In this document: in pieces, positions 50,567 through 62,646 of the stretch
Layout of the letters: every line of letters starts with the position of its first letter
How positions within the stretch are numbered: the stretch's first letter is position 1
Origin: Plasmopara viticola
Taxonomy: Eukaryota > Oomycota > Peronosporomycetes > Peronosporales > Peronosporaceae
Assembly (NCBI GenBank): GCA_001695595.3
Contig: MBPM02000003.1
Span: 558,001-622,000, forward strand
DNA length: 64,000 nucleotides
Reading direction: 5' to 3'
Position numbers and translations under genes: made by a program
The notes under the pieces: generated by a model
Databases searched by the model: none
Told to the model about the DNA's origin: nothing
What the model saw: the letters and a program-made list of their open reading frames with translations, nothing else

Positions 50567-52084
50567 TTATAATGTGGCAAAGATTGCTTGTTCAAAGAGC
50601 AATTTGGCCGTCTCGTGGCTCGGTTGCACGTCTATTAATTGGACAGCAGCACGGTGAACGTCTGTCCATCGTTGCAGCCTTGTTGCGCATGTTCCAAGAC
50701 CAACAAGCGCTTCAACGAAGTGCGGTTTCAACTTGATGGCAGTCTCGAAATGGCCTAATGCTATCTTATAATTACCTGTTCACATTGCCACAAAAGTCAG
50801 GTACTTTATGAAGCAGGAACCAGTAACTTGTCATCGTACCACTTTGGTACTCTACTGTAGCAAGTTTGTTCCACGCATACGCAAATGCAGGAGAGTCTTG
50901 CACTACCTGATTGAGCACCTCACGCGCTTCGTCGTATTTCTTTTGATGTGCAAGCATTAGAGCACGCTGGACCATATCGCGTGCTTCCAGTCCATTCTCT
51001 CCAATCCAAATTCCCTCTAAACTCGCTGCAGCGAATTGAACGATAGTACTATCTTCACATCGCAAATACGTCAGCAGCTTGTCTTCGTCCGCACGTTGAA
51101 GTTGATGAATGGATGGAATTGCAACAATTGTATTCACATCCTTCCATTTCGTGGCGACATCACTTGGATAACGAGTTGCCAAAGCTGTGGATGGTACGTG
51201 ATGGGTACCATCAAAGCTGTCGAAGTATAGTAAAAGCGCCGGATGAGCAACAGCCTAGGCGATCCGAGAGTTAACATCATGGAAAACACAGGAAACTCAT
51301 CACTAGCGAAAGATTACCGTAGGCGACTCATCAAGTTGAATCTCATTTTGCGGTACGTTGTACAGTTTGCTGGCAAAGCTGTACCGATCCCCATTAGCCA
51401 AATGGTACACAACATTTCCAAATCCACACTCACCTGAGGCCAGGACTGTGAGGTAATATGTCATAAGTCACACGACATTGAGCGGCGGCTTCTTCTGTAT
51501 CTGTAGCTACGTGCCACGCAAAAATCACTCCCCGAGACTCGCCTTTTACTCTAACGACGTCTCCAATCAGATACTGGATTACATTCGTCCGGACCTTTCA
51601 AATTTATGACCACGTTAGCACGCTGTGGTACAATTTTCAAACTTGATACCATTGACACCTTGGGCTCATAAAGTCGTTGGTTCTTAAACTCGTGAATCAG
51701 TGCATTGTGGTCGTCCACGCGCTTCAGGGCCTCGAACGCGGCATCGATTCGAGCGTCTCGCGTCATCTCTAATGGGGAAACAAAAGCTGCACGCACGATG
51801 GCTACGTAGTTGCGATCACTTTGACATTGCTTGAGCACCTTCATGTCCTCAAAGCGCCGCACGAACATGCGCTCACGCTGCCAGTCGGCCTTAATCCCGT
51901 CGTACGAGGTTACGACACTAGAGCGAATGGCATCGTAGAGCGTATGACGGGCCTCCATGTCGCGCTGCAGTATCTGTGTAGAGCGCAGCAATGCCCTTCA
52001 CGCATACCGTTCGCACATTAATTTTCACAGGTCGAAATAGCCACTAACCCACCGGTAGAGCGCGATCACGACCCGAGACGCCAT
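50567..52084 (-). CDS. LYR-motif / YccV-like (hemimethylated-DNA-binding fold) / TPR fusion protein
   Basis: Six exons on the minus strand (52084-52053, 51995-51650, 51573-51477, 51433-51318, 51254-50840, 50775-50567) give 404 aa in one frame. The first intron splits the motif: splicing yields IALYRALLRS, typical of complex-I-LYR proteins, which are usually mitochondrial. A helical stretch follows. Residues about 127-235 resemble a YccV/HspQ-type domain: YLIGDVVRVKGESRGVIFAW, NGDRYSFASKLYNVPQNEIQ, HPALLLYFDSFDGTHHVP. The C-terminal part contains TPR-type repeats (KKYDEAREVLNQVVQDSP; NYKIALGHFETAIKLKPH). The third intron would be only 43 nt and is the least certain join. A role in mitochondrial protein quality control is an inference from the domains. 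It is divergent from CSN1, with 88 bp between start codons. Confidence 0.72.
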
Positions 52085-52172
52085 TTTGCTTTTCCGATCA
52101 ACTAAAGTCATCGTTGATACTATATTAATTTACACAATACACATCAAAAGTCAGGCAACGTCTTTTTTTGAC
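52085..52172. promoter_or_regulatory. Short bidirectional promoter between the LYR/YccV/TPR gene and CSN1
   Basis: Only 88 bp separate the two divergent start codons, so both promoters and both 5' leaders must lie within it or overlap the neighbouring gene. The stretch is A+T-rich in the middle (ATACTATATTAATTTACAC) with a pyrimidine tract (TCTTTTTTTG) just before the CSN1 ATG. No consensus element was recognised. Confidence 0.55.
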
Positions 52173-53661
52173 ATGGCAGCACTCGAGGGCTTTGATGTGG
52201 AGGCGTACGCTACCAAGTACAGCGGTCGGAACCGGATTGAGCGTCTACTTTTTCTGACAAAGACGTGCCCTGCACTCGAAGCTGAAGCTACGTGCGTTTT
52301 GCGACGTGATCTGAAGGGAAGTCTAAACATGGGATTATACACTGAGCTCCTGGGTACTGACAAGGCAAAGGACGAAGCGATCTTTATTGACAATGTCAAG
52401 CACACTGCAGCGCAGCAGCACGAACGACTCGAACAGGAGTTGAATTCGTATAAGTCGACGATGATCAAGGAGAGTATCCGGGTACGTTTTTAATGGATTA
52501 AGGATGAGAGCGCATTAAAATTTACAGGTACGTTTTCTAATGGGTGGACTGCTTTAGATGGGGCATAACGACTTGGGGGATTTTTATTACGAGCTGGGTA
52601 ATTTACCCGCCGCCTTGGAAAGTTTTGCCCACGCACGTGACTATTGCACTACGGACAAGCACATAATTGAAATGTGTTTAAACGTAAGCAAAGTGGCTTT
52701 ACACATGCGCAACTTTGGCTACGTTACCAACTACTTGACAAAATTGGAACAAGTAAGCAACTCGCAGAGTGATGTCATGTAAGTAAAAATCGGTCAAGTA
52801 AAGTAATTTATCCTTTGAAAATTCCATACTTTGCCTGACTTTTCAGCCTCAAGTCAAAAATTGCGTCCGTGTTCGGTCTCGTGGCTCTTCACGACAAAAA
52901 GTACCATCGCGCTGCCTCGAAATTTATCGAATGCAGTGTCGAGATTGGTGCGAGTTACAACGAAGTGTTGCATGCCGAAGATATTGCACTCTACGGTGGT
53001 CTATGCGCGCTGGCGTCCTTTGAGCGTGAAGAGATCAAGAAACGCGTGATGAACAATTCGTCTTTTAAAGCCTTTTTAGAGCTCTTACCGTGGTTGCGTG
53101 AACTCATCACGGCGTTTTATTCAAGCAATTATGCGTCGTGTTTGAAAACGCTCGAGCAAATGAAGGTATTTGACCCATTAATAAATTACTTTCCCCGTGG
53201 TCGAATTGTTTTTTTTACCATTTCCTACTTCCTGCCTCTAGCCCGAACTCAAGCTGGATTTGTACCTCTGTGACCACGTTGAGACACTGTGCAAGGAGAT
53301 TCGTAGTCGTGGGATTATCCAGTACTTTTACCCATACTTGTCTGTGGATTTGCATCAGATGGCACGTACTTTTAGTACTTCGACACTGGAGCTAGAGGCC
53401 GAGATTTGTGACTTGATTGCGGCCCAACGTCTGCACGCTCGCATGGATTCGTATGAAAAGGTTTGCGCTTCGTCGCGTGTCTTTGCTCGACAACGTGCGT
53501 GACGTCTTGCCGTGTAGGTTTTGTATGCGTATCACCCAAACCAGCGCGTGGCCACCTACGATCGGGCCTTTCAAGTCGGTCGAAAGTATGCAGCCGAGTC
53601 GCGCAATCTATTGCTGCGTATGAGTCTTCTCAAGAACAATTTGATCATCCGCGATGCCTGA
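52173..53661 (+). CDS. CSN1: COP9 signalosome complex subunit 1
   Basis: This is a scaffold subunit of the COP9 signalosome, which removes NEDD8 from cullin-RING ubiquitin ligases. Five exons (52173-52481, 52558-52778, 52847-53165, 53242-53460, 53518-53661) join in frame to 403 aa. The protein follows plant CSN1 along its length: YATKYSGRNRIERLLFL, ELNSYKSTMIKESIRMGHND, DFYYELGNL, RDYCTTDKHIIEMC, SYNEVLHAEDIALYGGLCAL, ELITAFYSSNYASCL, LDLYLCDHVETL, then the PCI winged-helix part (IQYFYPYLSVDLHQMA, LYAYHPNQR). It is somewhat shorter than animal CSN1 at the N-terminus. The only ATG in the open first exon is at 52173. Rpn7 of the proteasome lid is the nearest alternative, but the match to CSN1 is clearly better. 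Confidence 0.93.
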
Positions 53662-54091
53662 CGGGGAAGAAAAAGGAAAGAGGCTACAAGAAACTTCAGC
53701 AGAGAATGAGCTATGGCAGTTTGGTGTGTGTTCTTGTGACTTGGTTCTCAAGTAGATGCAGCTCGATTGTCAAATAAAGCAGCAAATGTCAAGTGACTTT
53801 ACACACCGCGTTTCGTCAAATCATGGGTACATTTCTCAGCACAGACGCAAAATGTTGGTACCTAAAACCTCACAATGCATACGCTGAGACACTAGTGAAT
53901 GAAAGTGGCGTGGCATGGCAAAGCGTCGTGTGCTACCCCATTTGACGTCAGGCAGCGACCATCAGCACAACGTTCAGCCAATAAATACGAGTCGCTTACT
54001 ACTTAGCGGACATTATACTCAATGCAATAGAGCAACTCCGACTCTTGCTCGATGCATTCAATGACGACCTTGTGGTCACACGACGGTGTCC
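53662..54091. other. Intergenic spacer between convergent CSN1 and the mitochondrial kinase gene
   Basis: This 430-bp stretch lies between two stop codons and holds only the 3' ends of both transcripts. No gene or terminator-like structure was recognised. Confidence 0.6.
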
Positions 54092-55303
54092 TTACGGCAA
54101 TGGTTCCGACGCATCGCCCACGCGTTTGAGATGCAAGTACGCATCGGTCCCAAATCCTTCCATTGAAATCACTTGGAGGTCGCCCCCAAAGTAACGAGCG
54201 AACAAGCGACTGATTGGCAATCCGTAGCCCAATCCTGCGAGCGGGGAATCGCCCCCAAAATCATTGGGCGCTTCCAGCCGCTCAAACGCTTCTGCGTCTG
54301 CCGTCGTGTAGAGATACGACCAAATGCGGGACACGGACGAGCGTGGGATCCCCCCTCCTTCGTCCGAAATTTTAATCGACACATCTTCATTGTCTTCGCC
54401 ATCCGCAATCACGATTTTAATCGGTGGCATGTCATTGTCGACGCCGTGGAATTCCATCACGGCACGCATCGAGTTCTTAATCACTTCAAAGAGCATGTGG
54501 TGCAAATGACTGGGCACAAAAGGCATGGAGAAATCCGTGTGCCCATGGAGTTCAACGTCAGGGGCGTCTCCGTATTGCCGCAAACACATGTGCCGGGCCG
54601 TCGCTATCGCTGCAAGCGCCACTTCGGCCGGCGACGTCGTCTCACAGATGCATCCGACCCAACCCGCTTCTTTCTCATGCAAGGCAATGTGCTGACTCAT
54701 GAGCATTCGAATCCCAATGCGTGACATGTAAAAGGCATCGAGGAACGAATGCAAATCCGACAAGTCGGCAAACGCTTGCGATCGGACAGAGCGCTTGCCC
54801 CCTGCGTCCCTACTCACTTGCTCTTTGTCCGTAAACGACTGGAACAATGCCAGCTTGAGTTCATGCACGCCCTTGGCCATGGTATACAAAGTGCCGCTAT
54901 GACGCGCCTTGATGCTCGCAATCAAGCGTCGAAAAGCCACTTCGTCGCGCGACGTGTCGATGCGAGAGAACGTGAGGAGCTCGCGAGCCGAATTGACGTA
55001 CCACTCGCGGACTTGTTGCACCGAGGGCATGTCACTCAACCCATGAGGCAAGTGGTCGAGGTTTTTAATCCGATGCGCGTAGCGAACGGGCAGTTCTGCG
55101 TGTAGAAAGCGGGCCGATTGCAGGAGTTTTGACGGAGACATGGCCGTTCCAAACTCGAGCAAGTGCTGGAGGGAGACGCCCGTTTGGGGCAATTGAGCGA
55201 GTTCATTGATCTTGGCAGTGATCTTGTCGTGGCATGCAGTGGTGCTTGTGAGCAGACGCACAGGCGTGCGATGGACGGGGGCGCCGAGAGCGAGCCGATG
55301 CAT
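54092..55303 (-). CDS. Mitochondrial pyruvate dehydrogenase kinase family protein (PDK/BCKDK)
   Basis: This matrix protein kinase phosphorylates and inactivates a 2-oxo-acid dehydrogenase E1, most likely that of pyruvate dehydrogenase. From ATG 55303 it is 403 aa, single exon. The first 20 residues (MHRLALGAPVHRTPVRLLTS) are basic and lack acidic residues, like a mitochondrial presequence. The helical N-terminal domain ends with FYMSRIGIRMLMSQHI (about 191-206). The GHKL ATP-binding domain shows the N-box EVIKNSMRA (273-281), the G1 box DEGGGIP (314-320) and the G2 box GLGYGLP (357-363). The open frame continues upstream to 55351 without an ATG, ending at a TTGCAG that could be a 3' splice site, so an upstream exon cannot be excluded. 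Branched-chain kinase (BCKDK) is the alternative. Confidence 0.88.
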   Translation of the reverse strand: MHRLALGAPVHRTPVRLLTSTTACHDKITAKINELAQLPQTGVSLQHLLEFGTAMSPSKLLQSARFLHAELPVRYAHRIKNLDHLPHGLSDMPSVQQVREWYVNSARELLTFSRIDTSRDEVAFRRLIASIKARHSGTLYTMAKGVHELKLALFQSFTDKEQVSRDAGGKRSVRSQAFADLSDLHSFLDAFYMSRIGIRMLMSQHIALHEKEAGWVGCICETTSPAEVALAAIATARHMCLRQYGDAPDVELHGHTDFSMPFVPSHLHHMLFEVIKNSMRAVMEFHGVDNDMPPIKIVIADGEDNEDVSIKISDEGGGIPRSSVSRIWSYLYTTADAEAFERLEAPNDFGGDSPLAGLGYGLPISRLFARYFGGDLQVISMEGFGTDAYLHLKRVGDASEPLP

Positions 55304-55804
55304 GGCGTCGCCGCCAAGGTTTGACAAAAAGTCGCCGTGGGACTGCAACAAATGTCAGCAAGACATTTGGTGTGGCCGACATCAAACAATGACGGGATGT
55401 AACATAGATTTATGGCGTTAAGTAGCAAACTTTACAGAAGTTGTATAACGATATTTGTAACCCGAAAACACGCCTAAAAGGTTCTAAGCTTGTCGCCGGG
55501 CTAACTGCCTTTCAAAATGCCGCCCTCGAAAAGACTGAAAAGGCTCTGGTTTGCAAAAATGAATCACGTCGATGAGCCCGCCACAATCCCAGTGCGACCT
55601 GACAGTGTCTTTGCTTGTGCGTTAACACCACCTACCAGCACCGGTGGACTGTTTGAAATGCAAAGTCTCGATTCGGTCTTTATTTAACCGAATGCCAATG
55701 GCAGTACGATCATCTGAGTGAGATGGGGCATGTGGCACCTTTTCAGCCAGTATTAATGAGTATCAACCCTTGAGGCTAACTATATATGCGATAATTAGTA
55801 TAGT

Positions 55805-56142
55805 ATGGTGTTTGGACGTATTGACAGCGATAGCGACCCGCGGTGTACTTTTGAGTATTCGCAAACGCTGTTCGAGCTATTTGAGACTTGCTTACTGAAG
55901 TCAACAGCAAGCCATTTTCAAAGATGAGAAGGCTCAATATGTGCATGAGATTTCACTTCGCAGTATGTGCATTGGAGCAAGGGGAGTTTTCCGGACGTAT
56001 CGACGTTGGTAGGGACCCGCGGTGTACGCCTGAGCTCTTCCAATTACTAAAAACTTGCTTACAGTAGCCATTCTTGAAGGCACAAAAGTTCAACATGAGC
56101 TAGAACTTGCGCTGCGCGGTATGTTCACTGGAGCACCACATT
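55805..56142 (+). repeat. Decayed tandem repeat with coding traces (GRID..DPRCT unit)
   Basis: Two diverged units lie head to tail, at about 55805-55981 and 55985-56142. Both contain GACCCGCGGTGTAC (55835 and 56014), ACTTGCTTAC (55886 and 56053) and CGCRGTATG (55959 and 56115). Translation shows matching peptides: GRIDSDSDPRCTFEYS and GRIDVGRDPRCTPELFQLLK, then PFSKMRRLNMCM and PFLKAQKFNMS, then FAVCALEQ and CAVCSLEH. Stops and a frame change interrupt them. It looks like a fragment of a dead gene encoding about 52-residue repeats; the family is not recognised. Confidence 0.5.
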
Positions 56143-59100
56143 TGTCGACTAACACACTATGTATGGTTGAGTTTGCCCTCAGCAATAACATTCACGCTTC
56201 TACGATTTAGAGTCAAGACATTTGAAAGCAAACAGCTCTCAAAAGCACGATACTTTTATAGCCAGAAAGTAAACCCATTCTTCTTCCAGGCCTGCAATTT
56301 GCAACCAGTCGTATTACTAAAGTTATTATTCGACTTCGCGAAAAGTTGGCTGAATGTAATCATCAGCGCAAAAAGTGCGAGATCAATGCCCGAGGGAAAA
56401 AGTCTGCTTAACATGGTAGGGTAGTTTGTCACCACTAAATACCAAAATAAGGTAACTTTTAGCGCAATGAAGCATCGTTCGAAAGAAACTTTTGCAGCAT
56501 TGAGAAAACGTACATATTGGACGATTTCATAACGATATCACCGCATATAGCATTATTTCTGGGCGTCTTCAGCGGTAATACAAATTTTAGGACTTTGTAT
56601 GAGCCCTGCGGTGCTCTTTGCTCATCTTCATATCGTTGCCTCCCTGTGCACAAATGTATCAATATGGCAAGTACAAGTGGTCATACGGTGGCTGATAATA
56701 CCATCGTGTTGTCCACAACGGTATGCTTATCGGGCTTTAAGCTTTAGACAGCCAAATATTCCTCACAATGAGAAGAGAGACGACACTTTAAAGACCTCGC
56801 GCCAAAGCGCACAGTGTTTGATCTAGCTAGGCCATTTAGCGAGTGACATGCTCAAAGAAGTCTGTAATTTGATAAAAATCCGGAGTCACCATGAAGAAGT
56901 TTCAATCCAACCGTCAAGATCAATCCTAGGAAAATTTAAAGCGCATACATTTTGTCGCTTGGAGGCTTTGCTGCTTAACCTCCAAGGTCAACGACACTTA
57001 CATGTAGAAAGCGCAGTAAAGCAGAACCTTTTATCGTTAGTTGTGAAAAAGCAAGTTTATCCCGCTCTTTAGACTGTTCGAAGCCGTTGGGTATAATTGC
57101 TCGAAGGCCGTAAGATTTGAATTCCTTAGCAACGGACACATAGTGAGCAAGCCACAACTTAGCCGCACGGTAGGGTATGGTAGTAGTGACTTCAGACCCG
57201 CGCCCGGAGCTTGCCATTTCAGCGCCATGTTTGAAATTTGTTGGAGCCGGAACATCTTGTCTCCAACCCATAAATTAAGCAAGTTATGCTTAAAGCTCAC
57301 AGACGTAGCGTACTTTGACCATTGTAGCAGAAAAACAGGTTGTTGCATTATGGGGGGCTGACTCACTTTTAATACAGGCTCTCAAATTAAACAGAAGGTA
57401 ATAGCAATAGAACTCCCCAAAGACCGAATTCATGCCAACTTACTCTTCTAGTTCCTTACAGCTTCAAATAATATTTTGTAGAGGTGCTTGATGCGCTGAG
57501 AAAAAGTTGACATGTAAGCCTCGAGCTAACTCTCAGGCAAATTTCGCAGGTCCTCACACAATTGGCCACTCACTTGTATATGCGCGCCACCAATGAGCGG
57601 TGGGCACAAAAAAATTCGCTTTCTTTCATCTTAAAAGACAGATGTGAGCTACAAGTGTCTCCAAAATCTAAACGTACGTCAGATCTGCATCATTTAGAAC
57701 AGCGACTGGATGGGGGTCTACTGGTCACACAGTATAGTTTATTTGACCATCATCCCACTCGTGGCAATGCAACTGCAGCCACTGGTGAGGAGTTTCTTCT
57801 CAACTCTAATTGCAATGACTCATCGCACTAAGGACTTTCACATGCATGGATTTTGTACGCCTGACGAATTCGCTCGTCGCTTGGTCCTGCTGATACTAGC
57901 AACTTAATCTGTGATTTGCGCAAATGCGCGCCGTAAAGTACATCAAGATTGTCAGGCATTTATCAAGTGAGAAGTTCAAATTTCTCAACAGCCACTTTGC
58001 TACCTTTATTGTGTCAATAAATTACGAAGGGCTTGGACGCCAGAAGTTAAACTCGGAAATGTACCAGAACTTAATATGATGCAAGTTATTCCTGTCATGA
58101 TGAAAAAGCTCCGTAGAAAAGTTTCAAATTTTCCGGCCTTGAACCAAACGACTCGCTCATGACTGTCTTCACCAAAATAAGCACGCAGCCGATGACATAG
58201 TCGGAAGCGTCACACACTGTACTGTAAGTTTCTACTGACGTTTTACTTCAACAAATTAAAAGTACTCTCGGAAAGTTCCCGAATTTTTCAAGAGGCGGGT
58301 ACTTGGAAGTGTAACACATGATTCGCAATGACTCCGCAAGTTTTTTTTGTTGCTCTTGTGTGATTTCTTAATTAATTTCAAGAAATGCTATGATATTCTC
58401 CTCAATCACCCGAAGGTACCTCGGTGTTGGCTCTCCAAGCACTGCTCGATGTCAATTATTAATAATATTGAAATGATTTGTGCGAGACGCTTAAAATTAG
58501 CACTGTCCTTGTGTAGATAGGCTCGAATTTCTTTCAGGAACATGGCGTAGACTAGGCAAAATAAATTTCCCATGGCTCTCCGCAAAAAGACGACAAAATT
58601 TAATGCCTTTGCGGCAAAGAGACATTTGGCAATATCAAAAAAAAATATTGACCCCATGACTTAGATATTTTGACTAAGGAGACCCGATAGGCGTTTAAAA
58701 TCAATTTATCGCTTTCAAAACGGCTATGGATTAATGAATTGTCAAAGTATGTCCAACGGTGGAACGTCGTTGGGATTCGTCTAGCATACCGCTAGGCGTA
58801 CTAATCGACGAGAAGGGTATATTCGACCACATCATTCGGATTTTGAATAAGCCAGCAACCAAATAAAGCGCACAGTGCGACGTGCACCGGGACAAGTTGC
58901 TATAGAAACGGCTTTCCTCCGAACAGGTTTTTGCTCGGCTACCGTTGCTCTACGTACCTTCCTATGAGCAAAAGCTAGTCGCCGCTTTCTGCTCTATTAC
59001 CGATGTGAGAAATCAGGCAGCAAGTGTGGAAATTCAACGCTCACATCATGCTATTCGTTGACATTGCTCATTTGGCAGCGGGTTTTACCGTACTTCGTGT

Positions 59101-62100
59101 CTGTAAAAATAGCCTCATTTTCAATGCGGTGGGAATTGTCATGTTCAGTGTCTGCATCGGTCAGTCCGAATACTCACGATCTGATCCATCTCGTATACGT
59201 CCTCATTTGATCACCTTTCCCTGCTGTAATTGCAATCTTGGACGAAATTAGCAAAAATTCGAAAAGAAAAGGCTTCCTATTAGCATTTAAGGCTAGAGCA
59301 TGGTTGCATTCAACGTCTATCCATATTCGCACGAAAATCGGTCCACAAAAAATGTCGTTTTGTACGGTACACTTTTTTCAGTCTGTAACCACGGTGCCCC
59401 AGTCTCTGAGACTTAAGCACATCCTTGACTTCAACTTGATCAATGTCGTAGTTATTTACTCAGCACTTTATTTTAAAAGCAATTGTTGACGAATTTTTCA
59501 GCCCAAACAGCTCTCGAATCACCCTAAGCATCCTATAGGATGCAAGAGAGCGTAACTTTCTGCTATTTTGGCAACTTAAGATATGCTGTCCGTTTCTAGC
59601 GAGCAAACCACATTCATATCCTTCGGTAAAAGTTAATTACACGGAGCTAAGGATAATTTAAGTGAGGTACCCCTTGCGACGATTAGAATAGCCTGGCGCT
59701 GATGCGGATTCTAATATATATCCCATTTTTTTCGGTTAATACCGCGATCACCGAAGCTTTAAATAAGATCTAGGCCTGAAGATCTAGACAAGATATAACT
59801 CTTGTGTTAGACTAGACCACTTCGTGCTAAATTTAGTCACACGTTGTGCCACTGATATTTTTCTACGTCAAATTTAATGGCCACTTCCGTCTCTTTTTGT
59901 GGTCTTTGTTGTTATGCAAATTATAGCCGCTGCCATTGTTAAGATGGAGCTTTGATCATCTCCGATTCGTGGCTTACTTTTTTGTCGTTAAGTACAATTT
60001 TGGCAGGCGTCTAAAAGAAAGACGCGCAGGTCTGTATCCACGCAAAAGTGCCATTTTCTAAAGACATAGGCGCATTGCTAGCAAATACGAAGTAATTCTA
60101 GAAGCCTTTCAAGCCGGTTTGTGTCCTTTCTAGAGCTTCGATCGTGATCAGCCTTTTGATCCGATATATTTTAGGTTTCGCGATCCTATTGACGTTGCGC
60201 ATAGTTCGCGGATTCCCTCCACATGAGATGGTCGATCTAGCGATTCAATATTCTACTAATCTAATCTATCGATTTGGCCATCAGTTTACGATACATCCAC
60301 GCTTTGTGCTTTTAATGAAGTCTTCTTGCTGAGAAGGATGTCAAAGACCTTCTGAAACGTTTTTTTACATACAAAGATGCAGCGAAAGAGACGTCATATG
60401 AAACGGTAGGAAGCTTTGACCGGCAATATTAACTAAATCACAAGCTGTACATTCAAAGTACACTGCTGTCAAATCTACGTCAGTGGTTGATTGTATGATT
60501 GCGATGTGACGGTGCGTCATTGGCCGAACGAATATGTGAGACTTTGCGAGATCAGCTCTCCTTCCCTTTCTCAGTTTTGCCGCGTCGAGATAAGATAGCC
60601 TTACTGTCGCTATCGTCGTTAAAGCTACAGACGCGTTCGACGTCGTTAGTGAGAATGATTCGGCTTGAAGGATAGGATGAATAAAAAAGAGCTTTCATAT
60701 ACCAGAATCCACACACCGCGGAATGCTAGTTGCTATTTGACCCATTTACGATGACTGGGTTTCGTGCCTCTCACTACTTTGCGGCTAGAGAGATAAAGCA
60801 ATCATTATCCTATTAATGAAGCCGCATGTTAACATGCGCCATTAGTGACGCTCGATTAAGATGAATGCCTCTAAGTTTTGGTCAAAAAGACGCCACATGG
60901 TATTTTGACAACGACAAGCATGTCAGAACACATTTGGATTGACTGAGGAGAAAGTCACGTGCTGGTTGTCGTTGCGCAAGGATTTCTGACTTAGCATGCG
61001 AGACTTTAAGGCGAACAAGTCATCAAATGGGCTAACAGGATTTGCAAGCAAGCTTGGCTGGACAAATGCATAGTATATCGCCGCTAAGACACAATTTGAT
61101 ACTTTAGACCAAATAAAATGTTTGTCTGCAAGCTACAGCTCGCTCTTAAAGACACGAAGTATATTTGATCGCTCACATGGGAAAACCTTAGCGATGAACG
61201 CGTCCAGGTTATCGTGCTTGCTAGAGCAACGCAAACGATATCGCGCAAACGGGAACGTCAACATCGGTGACGTGCTCACGAGGAATTTGCATGTATAGTG
61301 CAGATAATTGTAAGATATCATTGATGCTGAGATTCCTTGTCACACCATCGTACTTATTGAAGGCACCAACATGATCATTCGTGCTGGAGACTATTATCTT
61401 CTTAGGGATGCTGACCAGCGCGAGGATGCTCATAAAAAAAGAGTGGACCGAAAGAAAGCACTATCGCATAAGACATGTCAGAATCAACAAATTTGGATGT
61501 TTTTGTCGATGAAAGCGCAATGGCACTGTTGATTGACAAAAGTAGAAGTTCGAAACGATTTACAGCCATGAAAGATCGGAACATTGACGGTGCGTGATCT
61601 AAGCGAAGCATTTTGCGGTGATAAGGAATCGAAGTCTTTGGCTGACAAGTGCTGATGTAGAAATACGCCTTTGGTGATTGAAAAGTCAGCAAACTGACAG
61701 AAGTCTCGCCAGTTTATCGCGGATTTGTGAGTGCATCAAACGAAACCATAACATTATAATATGATAGGCTCTGGCATTGGGATGACTCGTGCTGTGGCAG
61801 ATCAGCTCACTTAATCTATCTCTATAGTGCGTTCTTTCAGCTAAATTTTGCTGCGCAATGCTGCATCAACAATCGTATATTTATCTTTACAAAATATAGC
61901 GCAGCTAATTGGATTTTGCCGAGGTAACAATGAACGCAATTTAGAAGCAGAGAAGTGCTACTATCGGCGCACACGCGACGCTCACTTGTCTATCAAATGA
62001 GGTACTTAGAGACTCGATACGAGCAATAAAAAAGCTAAGCTTATAGATACGGAGAGCGAACTCGATTTAAGAAATTGCCTAACTTAAACAGAGAACTAGC

Positions 62101-62646
62101 TTGTGCTTACAACAAGGCATAAACTATTAAATATAAATTGTAGACTATTTTGTAGACGACTGAGATACGAAGTCGATTGCGATACGGGATGCAAATATTT
62201 TAAAGTCATTTTCACTAAGTAGAAATCAATTTAAGCACATATAAGCTATATGTCTGGATGCGAGCTCAAAGAATTATATGGATCTATAGTTCAAGCTATT
62301 ATACGGAGTGGTAGCAGCTGATTTGAGGTGCGGGATAGAGCAAATTAGATACTTCATAAGAACCGTATTATGCGTTTGGTTAGCTAAAGATTCAAAAGTA
62401 AGCAGTACAATGTTTCGGTTGAAGGTTTTGGAAAACACTCAATGCCTTACACCTGAGTATTGCTCTCACACTGGCCTTCCCATATCCATATGAAGGTGTG
62501 AAGGCTATAGATTGCCATTATTAACATTCTTTCGACTCCGTCAAGTGCATTTACGAATGCTTTTTACGCAGTCAACCCCACATTTGTGCTACATAATTTC
62601 GAATGTGAAGTACTTTCCAATCTTACCAAGCTAAAATAGTTTAATA

